This document shows, piece by piece, positions 5,808-15,737 of a stretch of DNA of 37,017 nucleotides. The notes under the pieces are model-generated. The model ran no database searches, was not told where the DNA came from, and was given only the letters and a program-made list of their open reading frames with translations. The DNA is taken from positions 1-37,017 of the IMG/VR virus record IMGVR_UViG_3300020109_000061; one strand, written 5' to 3'. The position numbers and the translations under genes were made by a program. The first letter of the stretch is position 1, and every line of letters begins with the position of its first letter. The stretch is from a virus.

Positions 5808-8779
5808 TGCCAGCTCGTTACGACGCCACTACCGGTCGCTGGGTCTATGACGATCCGCTGCAGCCGGTTGCTTCTGCCAACGCACTACCTGCGGTGGGTA
5901 CTGACCCGCTCGAGCAGAGCAAGTTCTTTGATCGCCGTGATGCCCAGATGGGCATGCAAGCGGGCGAGGCACTGACCAATCAGAACGCTGAGAAGCGTCC
6001 TCTGTTTGCCGAGAATCCCATTGGGGAGGCGTTCAACATCGCCGCCAATGCCGGCACCGCCCTGGTGACGGATTACCTGGACCTTGCTGCTGGTCTTGGC
6101 GACCTTGCGGTGCAGTCACAGGAGTACGTGGCGGGCAAGGGGTTCAAGCTCGACCAGGTGATGGACGACAGCGATAACCCTTGGACGAAGTGGCGTCGCA
6201 CGACGTTTGAGCCACAGAGCCAAGCCGGTCAGCTGGTCAGCAACGTGGTGCGTGTTGGCGTGAGCCTGCTGACTCTGCCCAAGGTGGCAGCCAAGGGCGT
6301 GGTGCTGCCGCTCAAGGCGGCATCTCGTGTGCCTGTTGTCGGTCGCGGTGCGTCAGCTGCGCTCGGTGGCATCGACAAGGTGAGCAAGGCGTACAAGGGC
6401 CTGACTGCTGTTGATGGCACTGCTGACACGCTCGGAGCGCTGCAGTCGCTCCGGCGCACAGTCCCCAGCGCATCGAAGGACGCCAAGCTGCTCGATGACG
6501 TGATGCGTCACGACTGGCTGCTGGCCACCTACGACGACGTGGGCCGTGCCATCGCTGGCGGCAAGGCCGAGCTCACGGGTGTCGCTAACTGGTTCGACAA
6601 CGTGAAGAAGAGCACGGCTGCACTGACGCAGCTGGGCAAGGTGAGCACGGGGCAGAAGATCAAGACGCTTGGTGAGGCCCTGGCCTGGGATGCCTTCGTC
6701 GCGTTCAACGTCTACGGCGAAGGCGACGCCGAGATGGACGAGACGTTCTCGGACTTCCTGGCGACGTTCGATAACCCGTTGGCGCAAGCGATCGGCTCGC
6801 CGCTGGCGACCGTGGCGGAGGACAACGCGCTGACGCGGAAGTTCAAGCAGATGATCGAGGGCATTGCGATGGCGGCCCCGCTTAACGCTGCCTTTGATAT
6901 GTACAGGGTGTACAGATATGCGAAGGAGTTCAAGGCCGGCAGCGCCAACGTCAAAGCGGAGATGCTCCGCCGGCTCGGTGGTTCTTCGCAGGAGATTGGC
7001 GACAGCATTGGCCGCACTGCTTTCCCGATGCTGCCACCTGGCCGTCTGACGACGGACGAGCTGTTTGACACGCTGAACTTCCAGCGGTCGGTGGCTGATC
7101 AGCAGGCGGGTTTGACGCAGGGCCAGGCCGATCTGCAGCAGTTCATGGACAACCGCATGCAGCAGCAGGCTGCAGCGATGGAGGCTGCACAGGCCGCGGG
7201 CATGCCTTCGCCTGTGGCTGGCATGACGCAGGGGGCCTTTGACGAGGCGGCCATGCGTGCAGCTGGTGGACGCACGCTGACCGGTGCACCGGAGCCCATG
7301 GCACTGCCGGGCACCGGTTTACAGACGCCGCAGCTTGGCGCTGCAGAGGGGCAGGTGGGCCAGCCCGGCGCAACTCCTGCAGGCCTGCTTGGTGCCGGTG
7401 GTGGCCTGCCGGCTCCGGTGACCCCAGGGATGGTGCCCGTCACGGTGCGTGACCTCGGCTCCGCGGTGCCGCGGCCACCGGAGCCTGTCGTCACGCCGCA
7501 GACAATCCGCAGCGGCTTTGCGCAGGACGCGATGCGCGTGATCCGTCAGATGGAGGAGCTCACCTTTGTCGAAGGTGCTGACGGTGTGTTCACGCGCATG
7601 TCGAACAGCATCAAGCAGCTCGTGCCGCGGACCCGTGTTGATGCGTTGGAGTATCTGCGGAGCTTCCCGCCTCAGCTCAATGAGATGGGGATGCCCAATG
7701 GCGTGGATGCTATCTGGACCAATTTCATCTACGACCGTGGCCTGCAGGAGGGGTGGGCCAGCATTGATCCAGATACGTTCCAGATCCGGTTCAACCGTGC
7801 TGCAGCGGCTGAGTTTGACCGCTCCACTGCAGTGCTTAAGCAGGTCGAGGCAATCGACCAGGTGGATGAGCTGACTCAGTTCAACACTGAGCTGGTGGAC
7901 GTTGCTGAGAGCTTCAAGGCTGCGCAGCAGGAGCAGCCGATTGATGTGGATGTGCAGCAGAGCGCACGCCTAGCGGAGATGGAGCAGGACCCTGCGATCC
8001 GTCTTGCTGCTGAGGAAGCCGCGGCCGCTGCTGATGAGGTGGACCGTCTCGATGCAGCAGAGGAGTTACGGCTGACAGAGGCGGAGCTGATGCAGGTGGC
8101 TGGGCAGATGACGGATGAACAGGTCGTTCGTGAAATGCTGGGCACAACACTTGACACCGTTCAACCACCTGACGTCATACGTGCAGAGATTGGACGTGGC
8201 TGGGAAGTGTATGACTCCACTGGTGAGTTGATTGGCAAGACGACCACACAGAAGGCAGCACGCAAGCTTGCCGATCAGCAGCTGCGCAAAGACCGCGATG
8301 CACTGTTGGCTCGTGCTCGTCAGATGGAGGCTGACGCAATGGACGAAGCGATCAATGTGCAGGTCGGTGTGCCTGTCTTCGATTCCGACATTGTGGGCAA
8401 GATCAAGCTGACCGATGCACAGATCAGCGCAGTGCAGGGCATCTTGCCGCAGCTTGACGGTTTGCTTGATGACGCCTGGCTCAAGCGTCGTGGTGAGACC
8501 GCGTTCTTCAACATCAATGAGCTTGGCCCGCAGAAGCGGACCTTTGAACTCACCCAGGGCGACATGAAAGCGTTGGGTGAGGGTATCCAGCGGGTGTTGC
8601 AAGACGCTGGCGACTTGAAGGGCAGCCCCAAGCTGCGTGCATTGCGCAATCTGGCCGACAAGCTAGATACGCAAATGAAGCTTCTTGCTCCAGAAGCAAG
8701 AGCCAAGAAACTCGTCGATGACCTCACGCGAGAAGCGATGAGCTTTATCGATGACGGCAAACTCTGCGATTACCTCTGA
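5807..8779 (+). CDS. Internal virion protein, 990 aa
   Basis: This is the second large protein of the internal-core set, coupled at both ends by TGATG overlaps. It has an N-terminal half with hydrophobic or amphipathic stretches (about residues 80-110 and 145-180), a Gln/Ala/Gly/Pro-rich low-complexity middle (about 430-560) and a helical C-terminal third rich in acidic residues (EMEQDPAIRLAAEEAAAAAD). No catalytic motif is recognised. By position it corresponds to part of T7 gp15 or gp16, which form the ejection conduit. The motif TTGACACCGTTCAA is embedded in its coding sequence at 8151. It may have been a single polypeptide with the following gene in an ancestor (inference). Confidence 0.7.
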   Translation: MPARYDATTGRWVYDDPLQPVASANALPAVGTDPLEQSKFFDRRDAQMGMQAGEALTNQNAEKRPLFAENPIGEAFNIAANAGTALVTDYLDLAAGLGDLAVQSQEYVAGKGFKLDQVMDDSDNPWTKWRRTTFEPQSQAGQLVSNVVRVGVSLLTLPKVAAKGVVLPLKAASRVPVVGRGASAALGGIDKVSKAYKGLTAVDGTADTLGALQSLRRTVPSASKDAKLLDDVMRHDWLLATYDDVGRAIAGGKAELTGVANWFDNVKKSTAALTQLGKVSTGQKIKTLGEALAWDAFVAFNVYGEGDAEMDETFSDFLATFDNPLAQAIGSPLATVAEDNALTRKFKQMIEGIAMAAPLNAAFDMYRVYRYAKEFKAGSANVKAEMLRRLGGSSQEIGDSIGRTAFPMLPPGRLTTDELFDTLNFQRSVADQQAGLTQGQADLQQFMDNRMQQQAAAMEAAQAAGMPSPVAGMTQGAFDEAAMRAAGGRTLTGAPEPMALPGTGLQTPQLGAAEGQVGQPGATPAGLLGAGGGLPAPVTPGMVPVTVRDLGSAVPRPPEPVVTPQTIRSGFAQDAMRVIRQMEELTFVEGADGVFTRMSNSIKQLVPRTRVDALEYLRSFPPQLNEMGMPNGVDAIWTNFIYDRGLQEGWASIDPDTFQIRFNRAAAAEFDRSTAVLKQVEAIDQVDELTQFNTELVDVAESFKAAQQEQPIDVDVQQSARLAEMEQDPAIRLAAEEAAAAADEVDRLDAAEELRLTEAELMQVAGQMTDEQVVREMLGTTLDTVQPPDVIRAEIGRGWEVYDSTGELIGKTTTQKAARKLADQQLRKDRDALLARARQMEADAMDEAINVQVGVPVFDSDIVGKIKLTDAQISAVQGILPQLDGLLDDAWLKRRGETAFFNINELGPQKRTFELTQGDMKALGEGIQRVLQDAGDLKGSPKLRALRNLADKLDTQMKLLAPEARAKKLVDDLTREAMSFIDDGKLCDYL
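8151..8164 (+). promoter_or_regulatory. Dispersed motif copy 3, inside the 990-aa virion gene
   Basis: TTGACACCGTTCAA is identical to copy 1, and the similarity extends to 24 of 27 bases between 8143-8169 and 164-190. Here it encodes L-D-T-V-Q within an ORF, so either it is an internal promoter or operator about 600 bases before the next gene, or it is a coincidence of coding sequence. The flanking identity argues against chance. Confidence 0.45.
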
Positions 8780-11607
8780 TGGCCTTCTGTTCTCCTAACG
8801 CTTCGCCCAATTTCATTGAGCGCACAGAGGCCAATGATCGTGGCGGGATCTTGGGTCAGGTGCTGCGCCAGGCCAATGAGTTCGACAACAACATCAAGCC
8901 TCGCAAGGGCTTTGATGCGCAGTGGATGAGTGACTATCAGGTCTTGTTGCGCAACACGCTCCCGATGGATTGGGAGCAGCTGACGGAGTATTACATCAAG
9001 GAGGGATGGATCACTCCACTCAAGGCTGCCAGCAAGAAGGCGGGCACCGACGTGTTCGGCCTCGGGAAGCTTGGCGCTGAGGAACAGGGCATGGCTGCTG
9101 CTGTCACCAAGACCTATCTCCAGTCTGTCGGTGGTGGCCTGCAGCAAGCTGCTGACAACTTCCTGCTGAAGGTGAATGCTGGCGAGGCGGCTACGCAGGA
9201 GGGTTTGTTCCTGGCCAGCCAGATGCAGCACGCCAGCCGCTTCGCTGGGTTTGTGCTCGGCTGGGATCAGGGTTACGGCCGTGCTGTTCGCGCTCAGGGT
9301 TTGCGGAATGCTGGCCCTGAAGTGATTCGGCGGAACACCCAGGAGATTGCCGAGTCAGGCGTGACTGAAGGAATGACCCAGGCGATGGGTGATGCCTTTC
9401 AGCAGATCGCCGCAAAGATGCAGGACCCTGCGCAGTACGTCGATGCGATTAACGACCTGGTGACTTTGGCCAAGCGGGTGAAGTTCGCTGACAGCCCGCT
9501 CAAGGCATTCCGCATCAGCAGCTCGATTGAGCTGGCTGGCAGTGCGTGGAATGAGGTTTGGGTAAACGGCCTGCTCTCGAGCCCGGCAACGATTGCCACC
9601 AACGCACTGAGCGTGACCTGGGCTGTAGCGCGTCCGATGGCTCAGTTCATGACCGCCAAGGCCTACGAGATCGCCGGGCTGCCAGGCAAGGAGTTTGCTC
9701 AGCAGGCCGCGGCGGAAGCTGGTGCGACGTTGAGCGCGATGTACACGGCGCTGAACGATGGCACCAAGCTCGCGTGGAATGCCTTCAAGACAGAGCAGAG
9801 CATCTACGCCCCGCTGACCGGAACGACGGAGCTTGCCAAGGGCCGTGCGATTACCGGGGCAGCCATGACTGAGATGGCTGCTCGCCGTGGCTGGGATCAG
9901 CAGGCAGATCAATACGCGGAGATGTTCGACACGCTTGGGCGGATCGTGCGCTTGCCCAGCCGTGCGCTGCTCGGCAGTGATGAGTTCGTCAAGCACTTGG
10001 TGGTGCGTGGCGAGGTGGCAGCACGCGGTGTTGAGTCCGCAGCGAAGGCCGGAGCGGACCTGACAGACAAGGCTGCGTTGAAGGGCTTCATCGATCAGGA
10101 GTTCGGCAAGGCATTTCGCCTCGATGCTCCTGATCCAAAGGACAAGTACGCCGTGCAGCGCGTGTACGACTACGCGATGGCGGTGCGCGACGAGGCCAAT
10201 GTCGCCACGTTCCAGGAAGAGAACAGCTTTGCCAGCTGGGTGACGAAGATCAACACGAAGTTCCCGATGATCAAACCGTTCGTGCCGTTCGTGCGGACGC
10301 CGTTGAACATTCTCAAGCAGGGCTTTTACGAGTCCACTGGCCTGGGTGCTGCGATGAAGGCTGGTCAGCTCGTGATGGCCGATCCCACCAAGGCACACCT
10401 GGCCATCCTCGATGAGCTGCGGCGTGACCCTGGCGAGAGCTTCCGCGTGGCTGGGCAGATCGCCATGACCGGGGCTCTGGCCGCAACGATCTACGGCGGC
10501 GTGATGAACGGGCAGATCATTGGTGGTGGCCCTGGACGCTGGAGCAAGGGAGGCAAGGCCAGCGATCAGCAGCGTGCTTGGGAGCGTGCGTTGGCTGAGC
10601 AGGGTCGTACTCCGTACTCAGTGATGACGCCCTTCGGGGCAATGCCATTTGATCGCTTTGGTGAGCCGGTCGCCGTGGTGATGCGCATGGTGGCCGACGT
10701 CGCTCAGTACAGCGGAGAGATCAGCGATGCAGAGAAAGACGAGGCGATGTACACGATTGCTGGCATCGCTGTGTCCGGCTTGTATCAGGCGTCATTCCTG
10801 AAGGGCATTGATGACCTGATGGGTGCTGCGTTCGGTGACACCGACACCGGTGTGCTGAAGGCACGGGCAGTGCAGAACTACGTGGCAACGCAGACGCCAT
10901 TTGGCAGCCTGCTGAACTTCATCGACAAGGCCACTGATCCCTACCGCAAGGCTTATGCCGGCGCTTCGTTCGCTGAGGTGATGCGCGTCCATGAGGACAG
11001 CCTTGGCACGGGCATCCTGGCTCGCTTTGCTGATCGCCTTCCTGGCGTGACGACCGCTCCGAACCTGATTGATCAGGTCACTGGTCTGCCTGTCCCGGTC
11101 TACCCAGGTATGGGTACGACGGGCTTGAACCCGTTCCAGATGGCAATTCCGTTCTTGCCTCGTGGTCAGAAGAGCGCTGACCAGACGTGGACGAAGATCT
11201 TCGAGATCATGGGCAGCTATTCAGAGGCCAAGCCGCAGGGATTGCGCTTGACGAATGCTGAGCAGCAGGCGCTGAACCAGGAGATGGCTGGCATCAGGCT
11301 AAATGGCTTGACGTTTGCTGAGTGGGTAAACAGGTTTCACGGAACGGCTGAGGTGCAGTCGTACATCAGGAATAAGAACGGTTCGCTGGTAGAGCTGCGT
11401 GACGGCGTTCAGTCGGAGTTCAGCAGGGTCAAGAGCCAGTACATGAATCAGGCACTGGACAACCTGTCGATGCGCAACACCAGCCTGCTGCAGCGTCGGT
11501 CATTCCTTGAGACTGCAAGGCAAAAGGCGCGTCAGAATGACTTGTCATACGAGCAAGACTTGTCGCAGCTCGATGCACTCTTTGAGCGTGCTCGTAGAGG
11601 CTTCTAG
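8779..11607 (+). CDS. Internal virion protein with membrane segments (gp16-like C-terminal type), 942 aa
   Basis: This is the third protein of the ejection set. The region around residues 490-520 (KFPMIKPFVPFVRTPLNILK) matches a pattern seen in the C-terminal parts of large phage ejection proteins. It is followed by hydrophobic segments at about 557-580 (AGQIAMTGALAATIYGGVMNG) and 650-672 (AMYTIAGIAVSGLYQASFL) that could enter the inner membrane. The C terminus is helical and charged. A DNA conduit through the cytoplasmic membrane is the likely role by analogy with T7 gp16. The start overlaps the previous stop, and a 31-base gap follows before the tail fibre gene, where TCTAGCG is repeated twice. 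Confidence 0.7.
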   Translation: MAFCSPNASPNFIERTEANDRGGILGQVLRQANEFDNNIKPRKGFDAQWMSDYQVLLRNTLPMDWEQLTEYYIKEGWITPLKAASKKAGTDVFGLGKLGAEEQGMAAAVTKTYLQSVGGGLQQAADNFLLKVNAGEAATQEGLFLASQMQHASRFAGFVLGWDQGYGRAVRAQGLRNAGPEVIRRNTQEIAESGVTEGMTQAMGDAFQQIAAKMQDPAQYVDAINDLVTLAKRVKFADSPLKAFRISSSIELAGSAWNEVWVNGLLSSPATIATNALSVTWAVARPMAQFMTAKAYEIAGLPGKEFAQQAAAEAGATLSAMYTALNDGTKLAWNAFKTEQSIYAPLTGTTELAKGRAITGAAMTEMAARRGWDQQADQYAEMFDTLGRIVRLPSRALLGSDEFVKHLVVRGEVAARGVESAAKAGADLTDKAALKGFIDQEFGKAFRLDAPDPKDKYAVQRVYDYAMAVRDEANVATFQEENSFASWVTKINTKFPMIKPFVPFVRTPLNILKQGFYESTGLGAAMKAGQLVMADPTKAHLAILDELRRDPGESFRVAGQIAMTGALAATIYGGVMNGQIIGGGPGRWSKGGKASDQQRAWERALAEQGRTPYSVMTPFGAMPFDRFGEPVAVVMRMVADVAQYSGEISDAEKDEAMYTIAGIAVSGLYQASFLKGIDDLMGAAFGDTDTGVLKARAVQNYVATQTPFGSLLNFIDKATDPYRKAYAGASFAEVMRVHEDSLGTGILARFADRLPGVTTAPNLIDQVTGLPVPVYPGMGTTGLNPFQMAIPFLPRGQKSADQTWTKIFEIMGSYSEAKPQGLRLTNAEQQALNQEMAGIRLNGLTFAEWVNRFHGTAEVQSYIRNKNGSLVELRDGVQSEFSRVKSQYMNQALDNLSMRNTSLLQRRSFLETARQKARQNDLSYEQDLSQLDALFERARRGF

Positions 11608-11638
11608 CGTTAGCTTAGGCAAGAGTGTCTAGCGCACT

Positions 11639-13303
11639 ATGTCCGCGCCATCGTTCACATACAGCGGGAACGTCTACACGGGCGCTGCCGCTGGCACCAT
11701 TGATTTCGCACTGACTTCACCTACTGGCAATCCCATTGCCTACCTGGAGCCTTCGCACATTCATGTGTACAAGAGCTCCAACCAGGGCTCAACCTGGACG
11801 GAGCTGACGCGCCCATCTCAATGGAACTTTGTAAGTGCTGGCACCGTTGCTCGTCTTGTAACTGGCATTGCAGCAGGCGATTGGATCAAGGTGCAGCGCA
11901 TCACTCCATCAACTTCTGCATACGTCACCTTCCAGTCGTCTTCACTGTTGACGGCTGATCAGCTAAATGACGATACGCTCTTCAATACCTATCTCAACCA
12001 AGAGCGCTACGACCAAGGCGATCAGTCAGCAGTAGTGGCGGCAGCCGCCAGTGCAACGGCGACAAGTGCCTCCACCGCTGCGACGGCGGCTACTGCCACG
12101 GCCAACAGCGCCGCAGCTTCGGCGGCAGCGGCGACCAGCACGGCCAACGCAGCCTCATCTACGGCATCGACGGCCGCGGCAAACGCCGCCACTGCCCTAT
12201 CCCAAAGCAACACTGCACTTAGCCAAAGCGCGGCGGCGGTCTCAACGGCGAACAATGCCTCCTCTACGGCGGCGTCTGCCTCGTCTGTTGCTGCAGCTGC
12301 CGATGCCAAGGCGGACAGTGCCATCACGGCGATCAGCACCTCGGCTGTGTTCACGCCTGTCGCCAACGTGGCGGCCATCCCGGTTTCTCCCACTGGCGGC
12401 CAGGCCATCCAGGTCACTGACTCAACCGGGATCCAGAGCTTCACGCCATTAAATGGGTTGCCACCAGGCTTTGTTGGCGACCCAGGCCTCAGTGCTCGCA
12501 TCCAGTACAGCGCTGCCACCAGTAGCTGGGTGTGGTTTGGCTACTTCGCCTCTGACTCAGACACCCGCTACCTGAAGCAGTCGGGCGGGACGTTGACTGG
12601 CCAGCTCCGTGGTGACGACAGTGCATTGGCCGCGACACCGGGCTACGCCTTCGATGGAGACCCTGACACCGGCATGGGCCGGCTGGGCGCCAACGAGCTG
12701 GCTCTGATCACAGGTGGCGTTGCTCGGCTGACCTTTGATGCAGCCGGCAATGGGGCGTTCACTGGCCCAGTGACGATCCCGAATGGCTCAACCGTCACTG
12801 GCTACCTGGATGCGGCAACTGCAGCCAGCACCTATCTGACCACAGCCGCTGCCTCCAGCACCTACCAAACACAGGCCGCGATGAGCGGCTACCTAGCGAC
12901 AAGCGCCATCGGCACCACCGTGCAGTCATATGACGCAGACACGGCCAAGACTAACGTCGCTCAAACATTCACCGCCGGTCAGCGTGGCGCTATCAACACA
13001 CTCACCGATTCCGCAACTATTACAGCGGATCTTGCAAATGGTAACAACTTCTCTGTAACTCTTGGTGGGAACCGAACACTAGCCAATCCTACTTACTTGG
13101 GATCTGCTAACGGGCAAAGTGGTGTTTTCATTATTAAGCAGGATACTACTGGTGGTAGGACACTCTCTTTCGGCAGTCATTGGAAGTTTCCTGGGGGTAC
13201 AGTTCCGACCCTTACTACTGCTGCTAATGCTGTTGATATTATTGCTTACTATGTTGAGTCAGCAACTCGCATCACTGCTCGCTTTATTGGTGACGTGAAA
13301 TGA
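11639..13303 (+). CDS. Tail fibre protein with T7 gp17-type N-terminal domain (554 aa)
   Basis: The first ~140 residues match the T7 tail-fibre attachment domain in layout: FTYSGNVYTGAAAGTIDFAL, then ITPSTSAYVTFQSSS and LTADQLNDDTLFNTYLNQE. An Ala/Ser/Thr-rich coiled-coil-like shaft follows (about 125-225). Then come fibre-repeat segments with SDTRYLKQSGGTLTGQL and a GDPDTGMGRLG motif, and a C-terminal beta-rich head (LANGNNFSVTLGGNRTLANP) common in phage fibre tips. T7 gp17 is 553 aa. It would trimerise and attach to the tail via its N terminus. From about 13,010 the coding sequence becomes richer in A/T and T-ending codons, suggesting the receptor-binding tip was exchanged. The stop overlaps the next start (ATGA). 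Confidence 0.85.
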   Translation: MSAPSFTYSGNVYTGAAAGTIDFALTSPTGNPIAYLEPSHIHVYKSSNQGSTWTELTRPSQWNFVSAGTVARLVTGIAAGDWIKVQRITPSTSAYVTFQSSSLLTADQLNDDTLFNTYLNQERYDQGDQSAVVAAAASATATSASTAATAATATANSAAASAAAATSTANAASSTASTAAANAATALSQSNTALSQSAAAVSTANNASSTAASASSVAAAADAKADSAITAISTSAVFTPVANVAAIPVSPTGGQAIQVTDSTGIQSFTPLNGLPPGFVGDPGLSARIQYSAATSSWVWFGYFASDSDTRYLKQSGGTLTGQLRGDDSALAATPGYAFDGDPDTGMGRLGANELALITGGVARLTFDAAGNGAFTGPVTIPNGSTVTGYLDAATAASTYLTTAAASSTYQTQAAMSGYLATSAIGTTVQSYDADTAKTNVAQTFTAGQRGAINTLTDSATITADLANGNNFSVTLGGNRTLANPTYLGSANGQSGVFIIKQDTTGGRTLSFGSHWKFPGGTVPTLTTAANAVDIIAYYVESATRITARFIGDVK

Positions 13304-15669
13304 GCATGATCCAAAGTGACCTGCTTCTGGGTCAGGAAGGTGGCGGTGGGTACACCATTCCCAGATCCCTTCGTTTCAATAGTAGTGACAGTGCCTACTT
13401 GTCCCGGACGCCATCATCTGCCGGGAATCGTAAAACGTGGACCTGGGCGGGGTGGGTGAAGAGGAGTGCGTTGTCTGGCGCAAACCAAGCCCTTTTCACC
13501 GCTTGGACAGCAACAAATGCCACCGGCTTTCTACAGTTTTATTTTTTTGATGGGGCCAATGGAGCTTATCCGGCTAAATTGGCGCTAGGGACTGGAGCTG
13601 CGTCCCTCTTATTTACCCAGCAAACATTCAGAGATGTTGCTGGCTGGTATCACATCGCACTCGCCGTAGATACCACGCAGGCTACTGCTGCTAACAGAAT
13701 AAAGATCTACGTCAACGGGGTGCAAGTTACGCAGTTCCAATTAGACAATGTTAGCGCAAATGTTGCTCAGAATAGCGACTTAGGCGTAAATGCTGCTGGT
13801 ATCCATGTTATCGGGGGCAGAACGACAGATGGTTCATCTTTTATTTGGCATCAAGATGGCTACCTTGCCGACATCCACTTCATCGACGGCCAAGCCCTAA
13901 CCCCCAGCAGCTTCGGGGAGTTCGATGCCAATGGTGTCTGGCAGCCCAAGGCATTTAGCGGCGGCAGCTACGGTACGAATGGTTTCCACCTCGACTTTGC
14001 CGACAACAGTGCAGCAACTGCCGCCGCATTAGGGAAGGACACTTCTGGCAACGGGAACAACTGGACGCCGTTTAACATTTCGGTCGCGGCAGGTGCAGGA
14101 AACGACAGCCTCGTAGACTCCCCCAGCCAGATCAGCGGTCAAACAGACTCCGGCGCGGGTGGGACTGTGGTGGGGAATTATTGCACTTGGAATCCACTTG
14201 TTTACAGCAGTGGGCTATCAAATGGAAACCTAAATGTAGCAGCAAGTCAAGCACGCGGCACTCAGAACGTATTTGATTATCAGTGTTACTGGGAGATCAC
14301 GACTACGGGAGGTATAACAGACGCAGGTGTTCAGAAGGCAGATGGCACAGCAAACGTAATTACCGTTGCATCTGGTAAAACCTACGGGTTCAGAACTGGC
14401 TCGCGCTCTGTTCAATATATCAACATCACGGATTCAGGATCTTGGACAACGTGGCTAACATCTGCGCACATTGGCTCTACTGAACCTTATTTCCCGTATG
14501 TGACTGGCGGAGCTGGAGCAACTTCAATCCTGAATGCTGGCCAGCGAGCTTTTGCAGCAACAGCGCCGTCTGGTTATAAGGCACTCTGCACCGCCAACCT
14601 GCCGACGCCGACGATTGCCAACGGTGCCACGGCGATGGACGTGAAGCTCTACACCGGCAATGGCTCAACGCAGGCCATTAGTGGGCTGAACTTCTCGCCT
14701 GACTTGGTGTGGGTTAAGAGTCGCGCATCTACGCCTACTGCTCGCAACCACGCCTTATTTGATGTTATACGAGGAGTGGGCAACATTCTTGTAAGTAATC
14801 AAACTAATACAGAGCGGACTGGAGCGACTAATAGCCTTGCTTCGTTTGACTCAGCAGGGTTCAGTCTTGGCGCTGATACAACTTACGCCTATGTAAACGA
14901 AAACACTCAATCCTACGCCGCCTGGTGCTGGGACGCCGGTTCATCAACAGTCACCAACACACAAGGCAGCATCACTTCTCAGGTGAGGGCTAATGCTAGT
15001 GCGGGGTTCTCAGTGGTTACTTATACGGGGACGGGCGGCACCGGCACTGTTGGACATGGGCTCGGCGTAACGCCATCAATGATCATTGTCAAAAACCGCA
15101 GCAATGCTGTTAATTGGGCTGTCGCACATGCAGGCATTGATAGCAACAGATGCCTGAATCTGAACACAAGCGTTGACGCATCAACGGCTGGATTCTTAGG
15201 GCTTAACAAGAGCGACTTCACATCAACAACTTTCACTGTCAATTACGGCGACACAAATACAACCGTCGTCAACGGGTCAAGCAATAATTACGTCGCCTAC
15301 TGCTTCTCCCCAGTCTCGGGCTACAGCGCCTTTGGTAGTTACACCGGAAATGGCAGCGAAACTGACGGTCCCTTTGTTTATACCGGGTTTAGGCCGAGGT
15401 GGGTCCTCGTAAAGCAAACAACTGCCATTGGCGGCAACTCAGACTGGGCCATCTTTGATGCGGCCAGAAGCGGTTACAACGCAAACAATAATTCGCTGTA
15501 TCCAAGCAAAGCTAATCCAGAGGATCATTACGTACTTGCTACTGAGATGGACTTGCTTTCTAATGGCTTCAAGCCTAAGGCAAGCCGCTATGTGATCAAC
15601 TCTCCTGACGCTACATACGTCTACGCCGCCTTTGCTGAACACCCCTTCGCCTACGCCCGCGCCCGATGA
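13300..15669 (+). CDS. Second tail fibre/receptor-binding protein with LamG-like domain (789 aa)
   Basis: The N-terminal ~230 residues look like a concanavalin/LamG jelly-roll: LRFNSSDSAYLSRTPSSAG, WTWAGWVKRS, GWYHIALAVDTTQ, IKIYVNGVQV, then DGYLADIHFIDGQALTPSSF. The remainder has repeated blocks of the type GYKALCTANLPTP, LVWVKSRAS, SYAAWCWDAG and VAYCFSPVSGYSAFGSYTGN, a pattern common in marine phage fibres. A carbohydrate-binding adhesin is the likely role. It overlaps the first fibre gene by 4 nt and has no T7-type attachment domain, so it probably joins the first fibre or the tail tip. Base composition is patchy, with AT-richer stretches (for example 14,180-14,560 and 14,760-14,900) between GC-rich ones, which suggests mosaic exchange. 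Confidence 0.75.
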   Translation: MSMIQSDLLLGQEGGGGYTIPRSLRFNSSDSAYLSRTPSSAGNRKTWTWAGWVKRSALSGANQALFTAWTATNATGFLQFYFFDGANGAYPAKLALGTGAASLLFTQQTFRDVAGWYHIALAVDTTQATAANRIKIYVNGVQVTQFQLDNVSANVAQNSDLGVNAAGIHVIGGRTTDGSSFIWHQDGYLADIHFIDGQALTPSSFGEFDANGVWQPKAFSGGSYGTNGFHLDFADNSAATAAALGKDTSGNGNNWTPFNISVAAGAGNDSLVDSPSQISGQTDSGAGGTVVGNYCTWNPLVYSSGLSNGNLNVAASQARGTQNVFDYQCYWEITTTGGITDAGVQKADGTANVITVASGKTYGFRTGSRSVQYINITDSGSWTTWLTSAHIGSTEPYFPYVTGGAGATSILNAGQRAFAATAPSGYKALCTANLPTPTIANGATAMDVKLYTGNGSTQAISGLNFSPDLVWVKSRASTPTARNHALFDVIRGVGNILVSNQTNTERTGATNSLASFDSAGFSLGADTTYAYVNENTQSYAAWCWDAGSSTVTNTQGSITSQVRANASAGFSVVTYTGTGGTGTVGHGLGVTPSMIIVKNRSNAVNWAVAHAGIDSNRCLNLNTSVDASTAGFLGLNKSDFTSTTFTVNYGDTNTTVVNGSSNNYVAYCFSPVSGYSAFGSYTGNGSETDGPFVYTGFRPRWVLVKQTTAIGGNSDWAIFDAARSGYNANNNSLYPSKANPEDHYVLATEMDLLSNGFKPKASRYVINSPDATYVYAAFAEHPFAYARAR

Positions 15670-15737
15670 CACAAACCCCGGACTCGTAGTGAACAAGCCT
15701 TCTGGGCCACGCCCCATGTAACACCGCACCCCCAGCC

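Noticed and set aside
8700-8830. Frameshift splitting one large gene into the 990- and 942-aa proteins
   Set aside because: The TGATG junction is the same clean coupling used at many other gene borders and no slippery sequence is present; an ancestral split remains possible but not a current frameshift.
9355-10398. 347-codon minus-strand frame inside the 942-aa virion gene
   Set aside because: His/Leu/Arg-rich antisense reading of a GC-rich gene, with no family resemblance or ribosome site.
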